Assembly: GCA_018714385.1 (NCBI GenBank)
Contig: DVNL01000014.1
Location: 89,959 to 153,958 of the forward strand
DNA from: Candidatus Enterosoma merdigallinarum
Lineage (GTDB): Bacteria > Bacillota_I > Bacilli_A > RFN20 > CAG-288
DNA length: 64,000 bases
Reading direction: 5' to 3'
Below the pieces are notes generated by a model, which made no database searches, had not been told where the DNA came from, and saw nothing but the letters and a program-made list of their open reading frames with translations. Shown piece by piece: positions 52,199 to 61,436 of the stretch (position 1 is the first letter of the stretch; each line of letters starts with the position of its first letter). Made by a program: the position numbers and the translations under genes.

Positions 52199-52814
52199 GC
52201 TGGTCCGGATGTTATCCGGAGATGTCGAGGACACCCCCCTTCTTCCATGCCGAACTTTTTCCGATCTCTTTCCCGTCTTCTTCCGTCGAACCCTTTCGGA
52301 TTCGATCGTCGACTCCGACTTTCCCGATCTCAAGTATCAGCTTTCTGGATACAACCACTTCAAAATAATTAAAGAAGGACACAAAAAATTGGTCGCAAGG
52401 CTTCTCAAGGCCTATCCCGACAAGAACAAATCGGACATCAAGAAGATCGTCACCGCCGCTTTGCTGGTGTCCAAATACTTTGCGAAGTTCCCACGTTTCG
52501 GCGATTTGGAGACGCTTTACCGTTCCCAGGCAGTAGATGACACGACGCTCATCGCCTTTCTTGAGAACTTCCGCAAAGACTCCGGCATCTTCGGAATGTA
52601 TTTTCTCAAGGCGAGCCAGGTCGTCATGCAAAGCCAGATCATCGACATACCGGCTTTGGACGGCGACATCAAGAGATACTTGATGGATCGACTCAATCTT
52701 CCCGATGATAACAAGACGATTTATCGCGAATTGATGCGTTTGAAGAGAAGGACGGGACATACTGGAAAGGCCCTCTATGCGGGGTTGAGGACTTTGGCCA
52801 ATGGTGACGCTTGA
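52185..52814 (+). CDS. Unknown helical protein between a peptidase and an ABC transporter
   Basis: A 209-residue soluble protein, mostly helical and basic in the middle (KKLVARLLKAYPDKNKSDIKK near 70). No signal peptide, membrane helix or recognised motif is seen. It overlaps the peptidase by 14 nt and the ABC gene by 14 nt, so the three are a tightly coupled operon. GGGAGG lies 9 nt before its ATG. It may be a partner of the transporter; no function is claimed. Confidence 0.75.
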   Translation: MDRDELVRMLSGDVEDTPLLPCRTFSDLFPVFFRRTLSDSIVDSDFPDLKYQLSGYNHFKIIKEGHKKLVARLLKAYPDKNKSDIKKIVTAALLVSKYFAKFPRFGDLETLYRSQAVDDTTLIAFLENFRKDSGIFGMYFLKASQVVMQSQIIDIPALDGDIKRYLMDRLNLPDDNKTIYRELMRLKRRTGHTGKALYAGLRTLANGDA

Positions 52815-55545
52815 TAGCATCGTCAAAGACTATGGGAAGAAAAAGACGTATCGTGCCTTGAAGGGAATTTCCCTTTCTTTTCCTTCGATTCAGTTTGTGT
52901 CGATTTTGGGACCTTCCGGGTGCGGAAAGACAACGCTCCTCAATCTTCTCGGCGGATTGGACAGCATCACTTCCGGCGACATTCGAATCGATGGCAGGTC
53001 TCTTCGGGAAATGGACGACGGGGAAAGGAATCGGTATCGAAACGAAAAGATAGGGTTCATCTTTCAGGATTATTTCCTGATACCGCAGCTCAAGGTTCTC
53101 GACAACGTCCGGATAGCCCTGCAGGTGAGGGGCGTGCCGGATGCCGAAAGCCGCGAAAAAGCCCTGGCGATGCTTCGCGATGTCGGGATCGAGAATCTGG
53201 CCGACAAAAAACCGAACGAGCTTTCCGGTGGGCAGACCCAGAGGGCGGCCATAGCCCGAGCTCTGATAACGGATCCCGAAATCATTCTGGCCGATGAGCC
53301 GACCGGCGCATTGGACAGCGACAATTCCGAGGCGGTCATGGCGTTGCTCAAGGAACAGAGCAAGAAGAGGCTTGTCATCCTGGTGACGCACAACGAAGAA
53401 TTGGCGAGAAGATATAGCGGCAGAATCGTCCGGATCAAGGATGGCAGAGTTGTCTCGGACGAAAACATCCATGACCAAGAAAGGGAAGAAGGAGAAAGGA
53501 CCCTCGTCAAGAAAAGCCGTCTGCCTTTCCTGACTGCCATCAAGATTGCGTTCAAGAATCTGGCGGAGAAGAAGTGGAAGACTTTTTTGACTTGCATCGC
53601 AAACTCTTTCGGCATGATCGGAATCGGATTCTTTCTGTCCCTCAATACCGGTTTTTCGACTTATGCCAGCCAAGTGAGCCGAGTGACGGCTTCCTCCCTC
53701 CCCATCATATTGACCAGCTATTCGACGGTGACGGATTCCGAGAGCTTTGCGGATGTCAACAGCAGCGTTCTTTATCCGAAGGACGAAGAGATCTACCCCA
53801 CGGTCAGCACCAGCTCGACGACGGCATATGTCTACAACAATTTCACCAACAAATATTTTTCTTTCCTCGATTCTCTCATCGAGGAAGGGTTGGTAAGCGA
53901 ATATGTCGTCAATTACGGCAATTCCTACAGCCTCAATTTGACGACGACCTATCCCGCCTCGCTCGATGGACAGAAAGACAGCTATGTCGGAGGCGTCAAT
54001 ACGACTATGACGTCCTATAACTCCATCGGCTCTTCCACAGGACTTCCGACAAGCGTATTCCATGTTCTCTATGGAGGGCTGTCCGATTATGATTGCATCG
54101 CCGGAAGAAAGCCGGAGAAGGACAATGAAATCATCTTGGTTGTCGACAAATACAATTCCGTCAGTTTCAGTATTTTGAAGAACATCGGCTTCTATAATTC
54201 GTCTGATGGTGAAAATGACGTAAAAGACCCAGAGAGCGACACGAAAGTAAAGCCGATTTCATTTACTGACATCCTTGGCAAAAAATACAAGGTTTTTTCG
54301 AACGAAGATTATTTCTACAAGACAGGAGAGCAAGAACTTGAGGATGCCTTTGGACTTCAAAGGACAGTGAGTCGTTATGCCACGAAGAACGTCTCGGAGC
54401 TTTTCGAAGATGAAAAAGCCGGGGAGGAACTTGAGATCGTCGGTATCTATCGTCCGAAAATGGACTCCGATTATGGTCTTCTTTCCCCCGCATTGTGCTT
54501 TCTTCCGGATCTCCAGGAGAACATCGTCGATGCCAACTACTCTTGTCAGATGGGAAAAGATATGCGCGGAAACGTCGTTTTTTCTCCCGGCGGAGATATT
54601 TCCACCTTCAATGCTCTTGTCGACGAATTGGAGACGGCCTTGGCTGACTACCTCAATGGGGAGACGACGGTCCTCCCGTCCTCGAACGTCAATAGCATTC
54701 TCAATCGTTATTTCTACTATTACGACTATCGTTCCGGAAACCAGACATCCCTTTCCAGTCTCGTCAGCCAGGCGGGGACGCTTGGCATTCAGGTCCTGCC
54801 CGAGTCGATGGCCGGGCTTTCTCTTTCGGATCCCGATGCTGCAACGGCTCTTGTCGATCAGGCCAAGGCGTATCTTGCCCAAGGGGACACGCAGGCGATA
54901 TACGACCTCGTCATCGGTCTGTCTGCCTATGTCAACGCCTATTCGCTCATCGATTACGTGACGATTCTGCCCGCCAGTCTGTCCTTGAGAAACGAGATTC
55001 TCGATCGCCTCGATTCCTTCAATGTGATCGAGGCCGGGTCGAATGACCATGCATCTTCGGCATCGGAGCAGGTTTTCTATTCTTCCGCAAACGACAGCTA
55101 TGCCGTTTCCCAGGTTTCCCAGGTCATCGATATGGCTTCTTTGGTGTTGCTCGTGTTCGCCGCCATTTCTCTGACGGTGTCTTGTGCCATGACCGCCATC
55201 CTGACGACGAACAATGTCTTGGAGAGAAGAAAAGAGATCGGCCTTCTCCGGTCTCTCGGGGCACGAAAGACCGATATTCTCGGTCTCTTCGAAATCGAAG
55301 CGGTCTTCATCGGCTTCTTGACGGGGCTTGTCGGTTCTTTGGCGACCTATCTGCTCACATACCCTGTCAACGCGTTGATCAGCTTCTATTATCCAAGCTA
55401 TGGGGTCGAACACCTTGCCCAGTTTGTCTCCCCTCATGTTTTCGTCCTTGTCGCCATCGGACTGGTCGTCGGTTTTCTCTCGGCGCTTATTCCCTCTCTC
55501 AATGCAGCCAGACAGGATCCGGTCAAGTGCTTGAGAAGCGACTGA
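52801..55545 (+). CDS. MacB/FtsX-type ABC transporter (ATPase fused to permease)
   Basis: A 914-residue fusion. The ATPase is at 1-225: P-loop GPSGCGKTTLLNLLGG near 38, signature LSGGQTQRAAIARAL near 140, Walker B DEPTGALDS near 165. A first membrane helix follows near 265-290, then a very large extracytoplasmic domain (about 290-770) and an FtsX-type bundle of three helices (about 785-905) with ERRKEIGLLRSLGARKTDI. Such proteins work from the membrane on peptides, lipoproteins or envelope stress rather than by classical transport. It overlaps the unknown gene upstream by 14 nt. Confidence 0.9.
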   Translation: MVTLDSIVKDYGKKKTYRALKGISLSFPSIQFVSILGPSGCGKTTLLNLLGGLDSITSGDIRIDGRSLREMDDGERNRYRNEKIGFIFQDYFLIPQLKVLDNVRIALQVRGVPDAESREKALAMLRDVGIENLADKKPNELSGGQTQRAAIARALITDPEIILADEPTGALDSDNSEAVMALLKEQSKKRLVILVTHNEELARRYSGRIVRIKDGRVVSDENIHDQEREEGERTLVKKSRLPFLTAIKIAFKNLAEKKWKTFLTCIANSFGMIGIGFFLSLNTGFSTYASQVSRVTASSLPIILTSYSTVTDSESFADVNSSVLYPKDEEIYPTVSTSSTTAYVYNNFTNKYFSFLDSLIEEGLVSEYVVNYGNSYSLNLTTTYPASLDGQKDSYVGGVNTTMTSYNSIGSSTGLPTSVFHVLYGGLSDYDCIAGRKPEKDNEIILVVDKYNSVSFSILKNIGFYNSSDGENDVKDPESDTKVKPISFTDILGKKYKVFSNEDYFYKTGEQELEDAFGLQRTVSRYATKNVSELFEDEKAGEELEIVGIYRPKMDSDYGLLSPALCFLPDLQENIVDANYSCQMGKDMRGNVVFSPGGDISTFNALVDELETALADYLNGETTVLPSSNVNSILNRYFYYYDYRSGNQTSLSSLVSQAGTLGIQVLPESMAGLSLSDPDAATALVDQAKAYLAQGDTQAIYDLVIGLSAYVNAYSLIDYVTILPASLSLRNEILDRLDSFNVIEAGSNDHASSASEQVFYSSANDSYAVSQVSQVIDMASLVLLVFAAISLTVSCAMTAILTTNNVLERRKEIGLLRSLGARKTDILGLFEIEAVFIGFLTGLVGSLATYLLTYPVNALISFYYPSYGVEHLAQFVSPHVFVLVAIGLVVGFLSALIPSLNAARQDPVKCLRSD

Positions 55546-55554
55546 CTTTTCCAC

Positions 55555-55584
55555 TTGTATCTAATTTAATAATAAAACTATAAT
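55555..55584 (+). promoter_or_regulatory. Promoter of yebC
   Basis: -35 TTGTAT (55555-55560), 18-nt spacer, -10 TATAAT (55579-55584), 60 nt before the yebC ATG. Confidence 0.65.
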
Positions 55585-55644
55585 AGTCTCTGCAGTAAGC
55601 ATTGCTTTTTATTGCGCAAAACACACAAGAAAAGAGGTAAAACT

Positions 55645-56367
55645 ATGGGAAGAGCACACGAAGTCAGAGCAAGCAAGATCGCCAAGACCAATGCCGCCAA
55701 GTCGGCCCTTTACAACAGAGCCAGCAAAGAGATCTATATGGCTGCCAAGTCCGGTGTGCCGGATCCCAATGAAAACCTCGCACTGAGATCGGCCATCGAA
55801 AAGTGGAAGGCTCAGCACGTCACAAGGGATGTCATCGACAGAGCCGTCAAGAAGGCCCAGAGCAAGGATTCCGCCTCCTATGTCGCCGGCAGATACGAGG
55901 GCTTCGGCCCCGGCGGTGTCGCCATTATTGTCGACACCCTGACCGACAACGAGAAGAGAGCCTTCTCCGCCGTCCGTGCCGCCTTCAACCACCACGGCGG
56001 AAACCTTGGCAACAGCGGTTGCGCCTCCTTCAATTTCGTCCGTATGGGCGTCATCGATTTCGACAGCGACAAATCCGTTGAGGAAATCGAGGACGATCTC
56101 ATTCTCAACGACATTGATGTCCAGAACGTCGAAAAGGATGAAAACACCATAGAAGTCCAGGTCACGCCCGAAAGCTTCGAAAAGGCCAAGGAGCAGATTG
56201 CCAGCGATTTCGGGGTTCAAGAGTTCTCCGAGGCGAGCGTCACCCTCGTCCCCAACAGCGGTCTTGTCAAGGTCTCCGACGAAGACAAGGCGACCATCGA
56301 GAATCTTCTCGACACGCTCGACGAGATCGAAGACGTCCAAGATGTCTTCCACAATGCTGACATTTGA
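55645..56367 (+). CDS. yebC: YebC/PmpR-family regulator or translation factor
   Basis: A 240-residue three-domain protein, starting MGRAHEVRASKIAKTNAAKS (usual form MAGHSKWxxIKHRK). It has NLALRSAIEKWKAQHVTRDVIDRA near 45 in pieces, the family signature YEGFGPGGVAIIVDTLTDN near 87 and GGNLGNSGCASFNF near 118. YebC-family members regulate transcription or relieve ribosome stalling at proline runs. The family N-terminus and AGAGG ribosome site favour ATG 55645 over the upstream in-frame codon. Confidence 0.94.
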   Translation: MGRAHEVRASKIAKTNAAKSALYNRASKEIYMAAKSGVPDPNENLALRSAIEKWKAQHVTRDVIDRAVKKAQSKDSASYVAGRYEGFGPGGVAIIVDTLTDNEKRAFSAVRAAFNHHGGNLGNSGCASFNFVRMGVIDFDSDKSVEEIEDDLILNDIDVQNVEKDENTIEVQVTPESFEKAKEQIASDFGVQEFSEASVTLVPNSGLVKVSDEDKATIENLLDTLDEIEDVQDVFHNADI

Positions 56368-56370
56368 TCG

Positions 56371-56784
56371 ATGAAAAAGATCGTCGACTATTTCACGGAA
56401 CGATTCAAAAGCTTCGATCGCGACGAATGGCTTATCGTTGCCGGTGTTTTCCTTACCCTCGTCCTCCTTCTCTGGTTTTCCATCGGCATGTCCGTTTCGA
56501 TTGCGAAAGGCTACACCCTTTTTGGCGATACGTCCTACACAGGAGATGATGCTGAGCTTGTGGGCCCGACATCGAGCGACATCGCTGTCTTGACGCTCTT
56601 CTGGATCCTTGCCGTGGCCATGTTTGTCCTCTTTGTCTACCGTTTCTTCTTCCGCCCTATCGCAAAGGAAAAAACATCTCACAAAGAGATCATCGACGGC
56701 AAGACTTATGTCATCAAGGACGAAAAGACGACATCGGGGGGAGATGAAGAAGAAAAGAATGACGGCGGAAAGACTCCAGAATGA
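56371..56784 (+). CDS. Small two-helix membrane protein, unknown
   Basis: A 137-residue protein with two hydrophobic helices (about 20-41 and 73-94) separated by an acidic extracytoplasmic loop, and a charged, Glu/Lys-rich C-terminal tail. No family recognised. It starts 3 nt after yebC and overlaps the next small ORF. Confidence 0.65.
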   Translation: MKKIVDYFTERFKSFDRDEWLIVAGVFLTLVLLLWFSIGMSVSIAKGYTLFGDTSYTGDDAELVGPTSSDIAVLTLFWILAVAMFVLFVYRFFFRPIAKEKTSHKEIIDGKTYVIKDEKTTSGGDEEEKNDGGKTPE

Positions 56785-57139
56785 TTTGACGGGCACACTG
56801 AGGGAATGCGACTTCGTGCGTTACGTCAAGTGGGACGACGAGATCTCTTTCTATGTCGTTGCCGACAACGAAAAAGACGAGAGGGACGATGACGATTGCT
56901 GTGAAGGGCTCAATGGCCATCTCTTCAAAATCATTTTTCTCAAAACAGCAGACTTTTCTGTTAAAGGGGAAGAAGCAGATTTCTATCGTCAAGAAAAATT
57001 GGAGATAGCCGACGGGCATTTATCCCTTCAATTGGAAGGATCCTCTTTCGATGGGACGAAGTCGGAGGTGACCCTCGCATTCTCCTTCGAACGATTCCAA
57101 GTCGAGGATCTTGGTAAAATCCAAGGTCCGGACGCCTGA
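56744..57139 (+). CDS. Hypothetical protein, acidic, unknown
   Basis: About 131 codons from ATG 56744 (or 126 from ATG 56759). It is acidic, with a DNEKDERDDDDCCEG stretch near 45 and predicted beta strands after it. No family recognised and a poor ribosome site. It overlaps the preceding gene by 41 nt in another frame, so translation may be coupled. It ends just before a terminator, which supports it as the last gene of the yebC run. Confidence 0.5.
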   Translation: MKKKRMTAERLQNDLTGTLRECDFVRYVKWDDEISFYVVADNEKDERDDDDCCEGLNGHLFKIIFLKTADFSVKGEEADFYRQEKLEIADGHLSLQLEGSSFDGTKSEVTLAFSFERFQVEDLGKIQGPDA

Positions 57140-57151
57140 AAAACCGAAAAT

Positions 57152-57187
57152 AAAAATGGGGGCTGCTCATCAGGCACCCCCCTTTTC
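57152..57187. terminator. Imperfect terminator hairpin between converging genes
   Basis: GGGGGCTG (57158-57165) pairs with CAG...CCCCC (57171-57173, 57177-57181) with a 3-nt bulge. TTTTCTTTT follows on the plus strand and AAAAAT precedes it. Confidence 0.6.
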
Positions 57188-57200
57188 TTTTGCTGAAGGC

Positions 57201-57899
57201 TCAAGGACGATACTTATACCAATGGATCTTGTCCTGGCTGACTTCGATGATGCGGGTCTTCGGGAACACCTTTTCGCAAGGGACGGGACCATCGAGCCAA
57301 TTGATGCCGATTTCATCCTTCATGACGCGAAGGACGCGGAATTCACGGATGCCAAGGCCATGCGCGGAGCAATCGAAGCGGACGAAGTTGCCGATGGTGA
57401 CGCCGAATTTGACGACGGTGACGACGCCGACCGGGATGTTGGTGGAGACCGTGTCCATCAGTTTGTAGCGGCCGCGATGTTCCAGCTTCTCGATGAGGAA
57501 GGCAAAACCCATGACCTTCGCCCCCATGTCCTCGATGATGGAATACATGGAGAAGTAGATGGAGCCGCCGCAGAGAGCGGAACCGACGATGAGGACGCCT
57601 TCGCCGGGGTGGAAATATTCGCCCGCGGAAAGAAGGCCGTCATAGGGATTCATGACGACTACGCCGAGACCGAGATTGTAGGCGAGGGCGGAGGCAAATG
57701 TCGTATCCCCGGCAGGACAGACGATCTTGGTGATGGATTTGTCCAGGGGAGTGAGCTTCTCGACCATGCTGTCGATGGCGACCTTGAAAGCTTTTTGATC
57801 GGAGAAGAGAGGGGTCATGTCCTTGAAGGGATCGTCTTTCTTGGAGATGATAAACTTGTCGAAGATTTCGTCATTCAGTTTGATATCTTTTTCCGCCAT
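57201..57899 (-). CDS. Phosphoribosyltransferase-like protein with degenerate PRPP loop
   Basis: A 232-residue protein with the type I PRTase fold. EYFHPGEGVLIVGSALCGGS near 95 stands where adenine phosphoribosyltransferase has VLIVDDLLATGGT, and FAFLIEKLEHRGRYKL follows as in Apt. Both acidic residues of the PRPP loop are replaced (GSALCGG), so catalysis is doubtful; a binding or regulatory role is possible. It is the last gene of gmk-priA-unknown-PRTase; 2 nt separate it from the gene before. Confidence 0.7.
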   Translation of the reverse strand: MAEKDIKLNDEIFDKFIISKKDDPFKDMTPLFSDQKAFKVAIDSMVEKLTPLDKSITKIVCPAGDTTFASALAYNLGLGVVVMNPYDGLLSAGEYFHPGEGVLIVGSALCGGSIYFSMYSIIEDMGAKVMGFAFLIEKLEHRGRYKLMDTVSTNIPVGVVTVVKFGVTIGNFVRFDCSAHGLGIREFRVLRVMKDEIGINWLDGPVPCEKVFPKTRIIEVSQDKIHWYKYRP

Positions 57900-57901
57900 A
57901 A

Positions 57902-58459
57902 TCAGTTCTCCTTTTTGTTCTTGTGTCTGTCGTTGACATCCTTTCGGATGCCGGTAAGAGCCTCGTAGACCTCTCTGTCTGTGGCATCGGGATGAGCCTT
58001 GACGTAGGCATCGAATTCGCCGATGATGTCGCCCATGTAGGGCTCCTCCTTTTCGTCGAACGCCATATCCTCGGTCTCTTCGGAATCGTGGATATCGGCT
58101 TTGACGACGTTGCTTTGCGTCATGAAGCGCGGGTAGTCCGGATCGAAGAAGACATATTCGTGATCGGGATCGAAGTAGCTGAAGAGGATCCGGATATGGA
58201 TGGCGAGATCCTTGAAGGCGTTTTTGAGGTAGTCGACGACAGTCTCTTCCCTGTCTTGACAGTCATACGGCGCTTCGACGCGGATGTTGAGGTGGTAGCT
58301 TGTCTGCTCCATGCCATTGTGGATGATGAAGGACTCCGGAGCGAAAAACTCCAGTTCGTCTTCATCGATTCCGTAGATTTGGCAAAGGCCTTTGTGAATT
58401 CTCTGCGTATGTCCAATCGCAGAATAGGGGTCGGTTCCCAATAGGGAGATAATGATCAT
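57902..58459 (-). CDS. Conserved hypothetical protein, possibly tautomerase-like
   Basis: A 185-residue soluble protein. The first 115 residues have an alternating strand-helix pattern (IISLLGTDPYSAIGHTQRIH, later FFAPESFIIHNGMEQTSYHLNIRV in pieces, FSYFDPDHEYVFFD). The last 60 are acidic then basic and probably disordered. The layout recalls small tautomerase-fold proteins, but this is weak. It directly follows the priA stop. Confidence 0.55.
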   Translation of the reverse strand: MIIISLLGTDPYSAIGHTQRIHKGLCQIYGIDEDELEFFAPESFIIHNGMEQTSYHLNIRVEAPYDCQDREETVVDYLKNAFKDLAIHIRILFSYFDPDHEYVFFDPDYPRFMTQSNVVKADIHDSEETEDMAFDEKEEPYMGDIIGEFDAYVKAHPDATDREVYEALTGIRKDVNDRHKNKKEN

Positions 58460-60676
58460 TTAGATACCTTCCGTTCCAGGGTCGACATCGATGAGCACCT
58501 CCACGTCCTTGTTGGCCATTCGGAAGACCTTCAAGGCGGAGAGAAGCTCTCGTGCCTCTTCCTGCACCTTATATTTTAGCAGGATATTTCGATAATATCT
58601 CCCATTGATGTAGGGGATATAGGGCGTGGAAGGACCATAGATGTTGATCCGTCTGTTTCCCACCCTTCCGAGGAAGAGGTTTTTGATATCGAGGCTGGCA
58701 TCGAAACAGCGCTGGTAGTCCATTGCTTTGACGGTGACCAGGCAGAGGTAGACGAAAGGCGGGTATTGATAAGTTCGTCTTTCTTTCATCTCCAAGGCAT
58801 AGAAACTTTCATAGTCCTGACGCGCGGCAAGCTGAATGACAGGATTGTCCGGGCAATAGGTTTGAATCAGGATGCGTCCTTTCTTGTTTCCGCGGCCGGA
58901 ACGTCCGACAAACTGGCAGATCAGGTCGAACGTTTCTTCGTTGGCGGTGTAGGAGGGAAGGCGAAGAGAACTGTCGGCATCCAACATCGCCGCCAACGTG
59001 ACGTTAGGAAAATCATGGCCCTTGGCGATGACCTGGGTTCCGACGAGGATGTCGCTTTCGCCCAAGGCGAAGGATTCCAGTATTTCGTGCCGCCTTTCGT
59101 TTCCCGAGACATCGGAATCCAATCGCAGGATCTTTGCCTTTGGGAAAAAGGTGACGAGATCCTCATAGGCCCTTTCCGTCCCATATCCCAAAGAAAGGAA
59201 ATCTTTTCCGCCGCATGGACAGACATGTTCGCTTGCCATAACTCGATATCCGCAATGGTGACAACGCAGTTCGTTGTATTTTTTGTGGTAGTTCAACGGG
59301 ATTCCGCAATTGGGGCAGACGGCGACGGCGTGGCAATCGCGACAGAGAAACATCGGGGCATAGCCACGGCGGTTTATCAGTACCATCGCCTGTTCTTTTC
59401 TTGCGAGCGTCTTTTCGAGTTCTTCAAAGAGTGTCTTTGATATCAAAGATGACTTTTGAGGATCAAAAGCATTTGGAAGACTCATGTCGACCAAAAGAAG
59501 GTCCTTTTCTTGCGAGGCGGCGTAACGGATGGAGAGAGGAACGGATTGAAAGACGCCTTTTTCCGCCCTGGCATTGTCGATGATGCGAGGTGTCGCCGAG
59601 CCGAGCAGCACCTTTGCCCCTTCGATTTCCTTGCGCATCCTTGCGACCGTGATGGCATCGTAATAGGGGACGCTGTCTTGCTTGTACGTGTCGGAGTGCT
59701 CCTCGTCGATGATGATCAAACCGAGGTTCTGGACAGGGGCAAAGATGGCCGAACGCGTTCCCAGGACGATCTTGCTTTCCCCCGAGACGATTCGACGATA
59801 TTCTTCATAGCGGCGGCTGTCCGACAAGGAAGAGTTGAGGAGAGAGATGGTGTCCTGGAAGAAAGAATAGAAACGGTTGGACATCTGATCCGTCAATGCG
59901 ATCTCCGGAATGAGGACAAGGACGCCTTTTCCTTGCTTGAGAAACTCTTTGGCCAAGCTCAAATAAATCTCCGTTTTGCCGGAACCCGTCACGCCTTTGA
60001 GAAGGGAGACTTTCTCCTTCTCACCGAGAATGGCGTCATAGGCTTCTCTCTGGCTTGTGGTCAAGGAGAAATCGCGCAACGAGGTCGCGACCATTTCCGG
60101 TATGCGACTGACAGGGACCTTTTCGATTCGGAGGCATCCCTTTTCGAGAAGTTTTTTCAGGCTTGCCTTGGCGCTGATCGAGGAGAGACGAACCCCGTCT
60201 TTTTTTGTCTGGATACGTTCGAGAAGGGCCTTTTCGTTTTTTCCGAGAGAAGGGTATTCGGTCTTTTCGACAGGAAGGACATAGTCGATGAAACGGCCGT
60301 GGCTTTTCTTCAAGGCCGAGTCTTTCGGCTTCAAAGCCGGAGGCAAAAAGGCGTTGAGGATTTTGATGAGGTCGCATGCGTAATACGCCGACATCCTTTT
60401 TGCCAAGGCGATCAACGAAGGGTTTAGCAAAGGTTCCTCATCGATTCGGCGTAGGATTTTCGCCAGTCTTATCCCATGCTCCTTGTTATAGGAGTCGACA
60501 TCCATCTCGATGGGGATGGGCGGTTCAAGGACGAACCCGACAGTGCTTTCGGAATGTCCGAAAGGAACGAGGACACGCATGCCTTCTTGGATGTCATCCT
60601 CTTCCGAATAATAGTCAAAAGGGCGGTCTAAAGAGACGACCGCCCTCCCTATCAGGACCTTGACCAGATAGAACAT
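58460..60676 (-). CDS. priA: Primosomal replication restart helicase PriA
   Basis: 3'-5' helicase that reloads the replisome at stalled forks. The 738-residue protein has P-loop LKGVTGSGKTEIYLSLA near 224, DEEH near 325 and zinc-binding cysteines FLCRDCHAVAVCPNCG, LRCHHCG and VCPCGG near 445-490. Helicase motifs VGTQVIAKGHDFPNV and FVGRSGRG are further on. Length is normal. It starts 9 nt after the gmk stop; gmk-priA is a common order in Bacillota. Confidence 0.96.
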   Translation of the reverse strand: MFYLVKVLIGRAVVSLDRPFDYYSEEDDIQEGMRVLVPFGHSESTVGFVLEPPIPIEMDVDSYNKEHGIRLAKILRRIDEEPLLNPSLIALAKRMSAYYACDLIKILNAFLPPALKPKDSALKKSHGRFIDYVLPVEKTEYPSLGKNEKALLERIQTKKDGVRLSSISAKASLKKLLEKGCLRIEKVPVSRIPEMVATSLRDFSLTTSQREAYDAILGEKEKVSLLKGVTGSGKTEIYLSLAKEFLKQGKGVLVLIPEIALTDQMSNRFYSFFQDTISLLNSSLSDSRRYEEYRRIVSGESKIVLGTRSAIFAPVQNLGLIIIDEEHSDTYKQDSVPYYDAITVARMRKEIEGAKVLLGSATPRIIDNARAEKGVFQSVPLSIRYAASQEKDLLLVDMSLPNAFDPQKSSLISKTLFEELEKTLARKEQAMVLINRRGYAPMFLCRDCHAVAVCPNCGIPLNYHKKYNELRCHHCGYRVMASEHVCPCGGKDFLSLGYGTERAYEDLVTFFPKAKILRLDSDVSGNERRHEILESFALGESDILVGTQVIAKGHDFPNVTLAAMLDADSSLRLPSYTANEETFDLICQFVGRSGRGNKKGRILIQTYCPDNPVIQLAARQDYESFYALEMKERRTYQYPPFVYLCLVTVKAMDYQRCFDASLDIKNLFLGRVGNRRINIYGPSTPYIPYINGRYYRNILLKYKVQEEARELLSALKVFRMANKDVEVLIDVDPGTEGI

Positions 60677-60685
60677 CTTTCTTCT

Positions 60686-61315
60686 TTAGGGCCTCTTGAT
60701 GACATAGTCGGGATCGACAGGCTCTCCGGCTTCGACGGCTTCGCAATATTTGATTCTGTTCATGACGGATTGCTTGAAGCGCAATGCTGTCTTGTTGACG
60801 GTGTAGTTGGTCAAGACGACATCGTAATCCTTGCGCTTTGCCATCTCGTCCTGACTTTTCTTGATACGCTCGTTGATCTCTTCTTCGCTTTCCGATCCGC
60901 GCAGCTTGATGCGCCTTTCCAATTCTTCGATGGAGGGAGGCATCAAGAAGATGGCCAGCGTATACATCCCGCGATATTGGGACATGACTTTTTCGGCTCC
61001 GGAAACTTCGATTTCAAGCAGGACGTTCTTTCCCGCCTTCAGGTTTTCTTCGACGAAATCGCGAGGAGTCCCGTATTCGTTATCGCAGTATTCGACGTGT
61101 TCGATGAAGCCGTCGCGAGCCAGAATGTTCTGGAAAGTCTGCCTGCTTACGAAGAGATAGTCCTTTCCGTTTTGTTCCTTTGGTCTTTTTGCACGGGTAG
61201 TCATGGATACGGAAAAGACGAGATCGAGGTCCTTGTCCCGCATCAATTTTCGTCTTAAGACGCCCTTGCCCACTCCGGAGGGGCCGGAGAGGATGATCAG
61301 CAAACCCTGTTTCAT
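60686..61315 (-). CDS. gmk: Guanylate kinase
   Basis: Phosphorylates GMP to GDP. The 209-residue protein has P-loop SGPSGVGKGVLRRKL near 9, SVSMTTRAKRPKEQNGKDY near 36, EHVEYCDNEYGTPRDFVEE near 73 and FLMPPSIEELERRI near 122. AGGCGG precedes the ATG. It is the first gene of the run to 57201. Confidence 0.96.
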   Translation of the reverse strand: MKQGLLIILSGPSGVGKGVLRRKLMRDKDLDLVFSVSMTTRAKRPKEQNGKDYLFVSRQTFQNILARDGFIEHVEYCDNEYGTPRDFVEENLKAGKNVLLEIEVSGAEKVMSQYRGMYTLAIFLMPPSIEELERRIKLRGSESEEEINERIKKSQDEMAKRKDYDVVLTNYTVNKTALRFKQSVMNRIKYCEAVEAGEPVDPDYVIKRP

Positions 61316-61436
61316 TGTTACCGCCTTTCTCGTTAAAACGTGTCGGTGTTACTCATATCTATTTTAACATCAAAAGTCGGAATATTATCCTAAAAACGGT
61401 GAATTTTGAACAAAAGAGGCCAATCAAAGAAAGGAA

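Noticed and set aside
52693-54063. 456-codon antisense frame in the ABC fusion gene
   Set aside because: No start context or motif; it overlaps the clear ATPase domain of the plus-strand gene.
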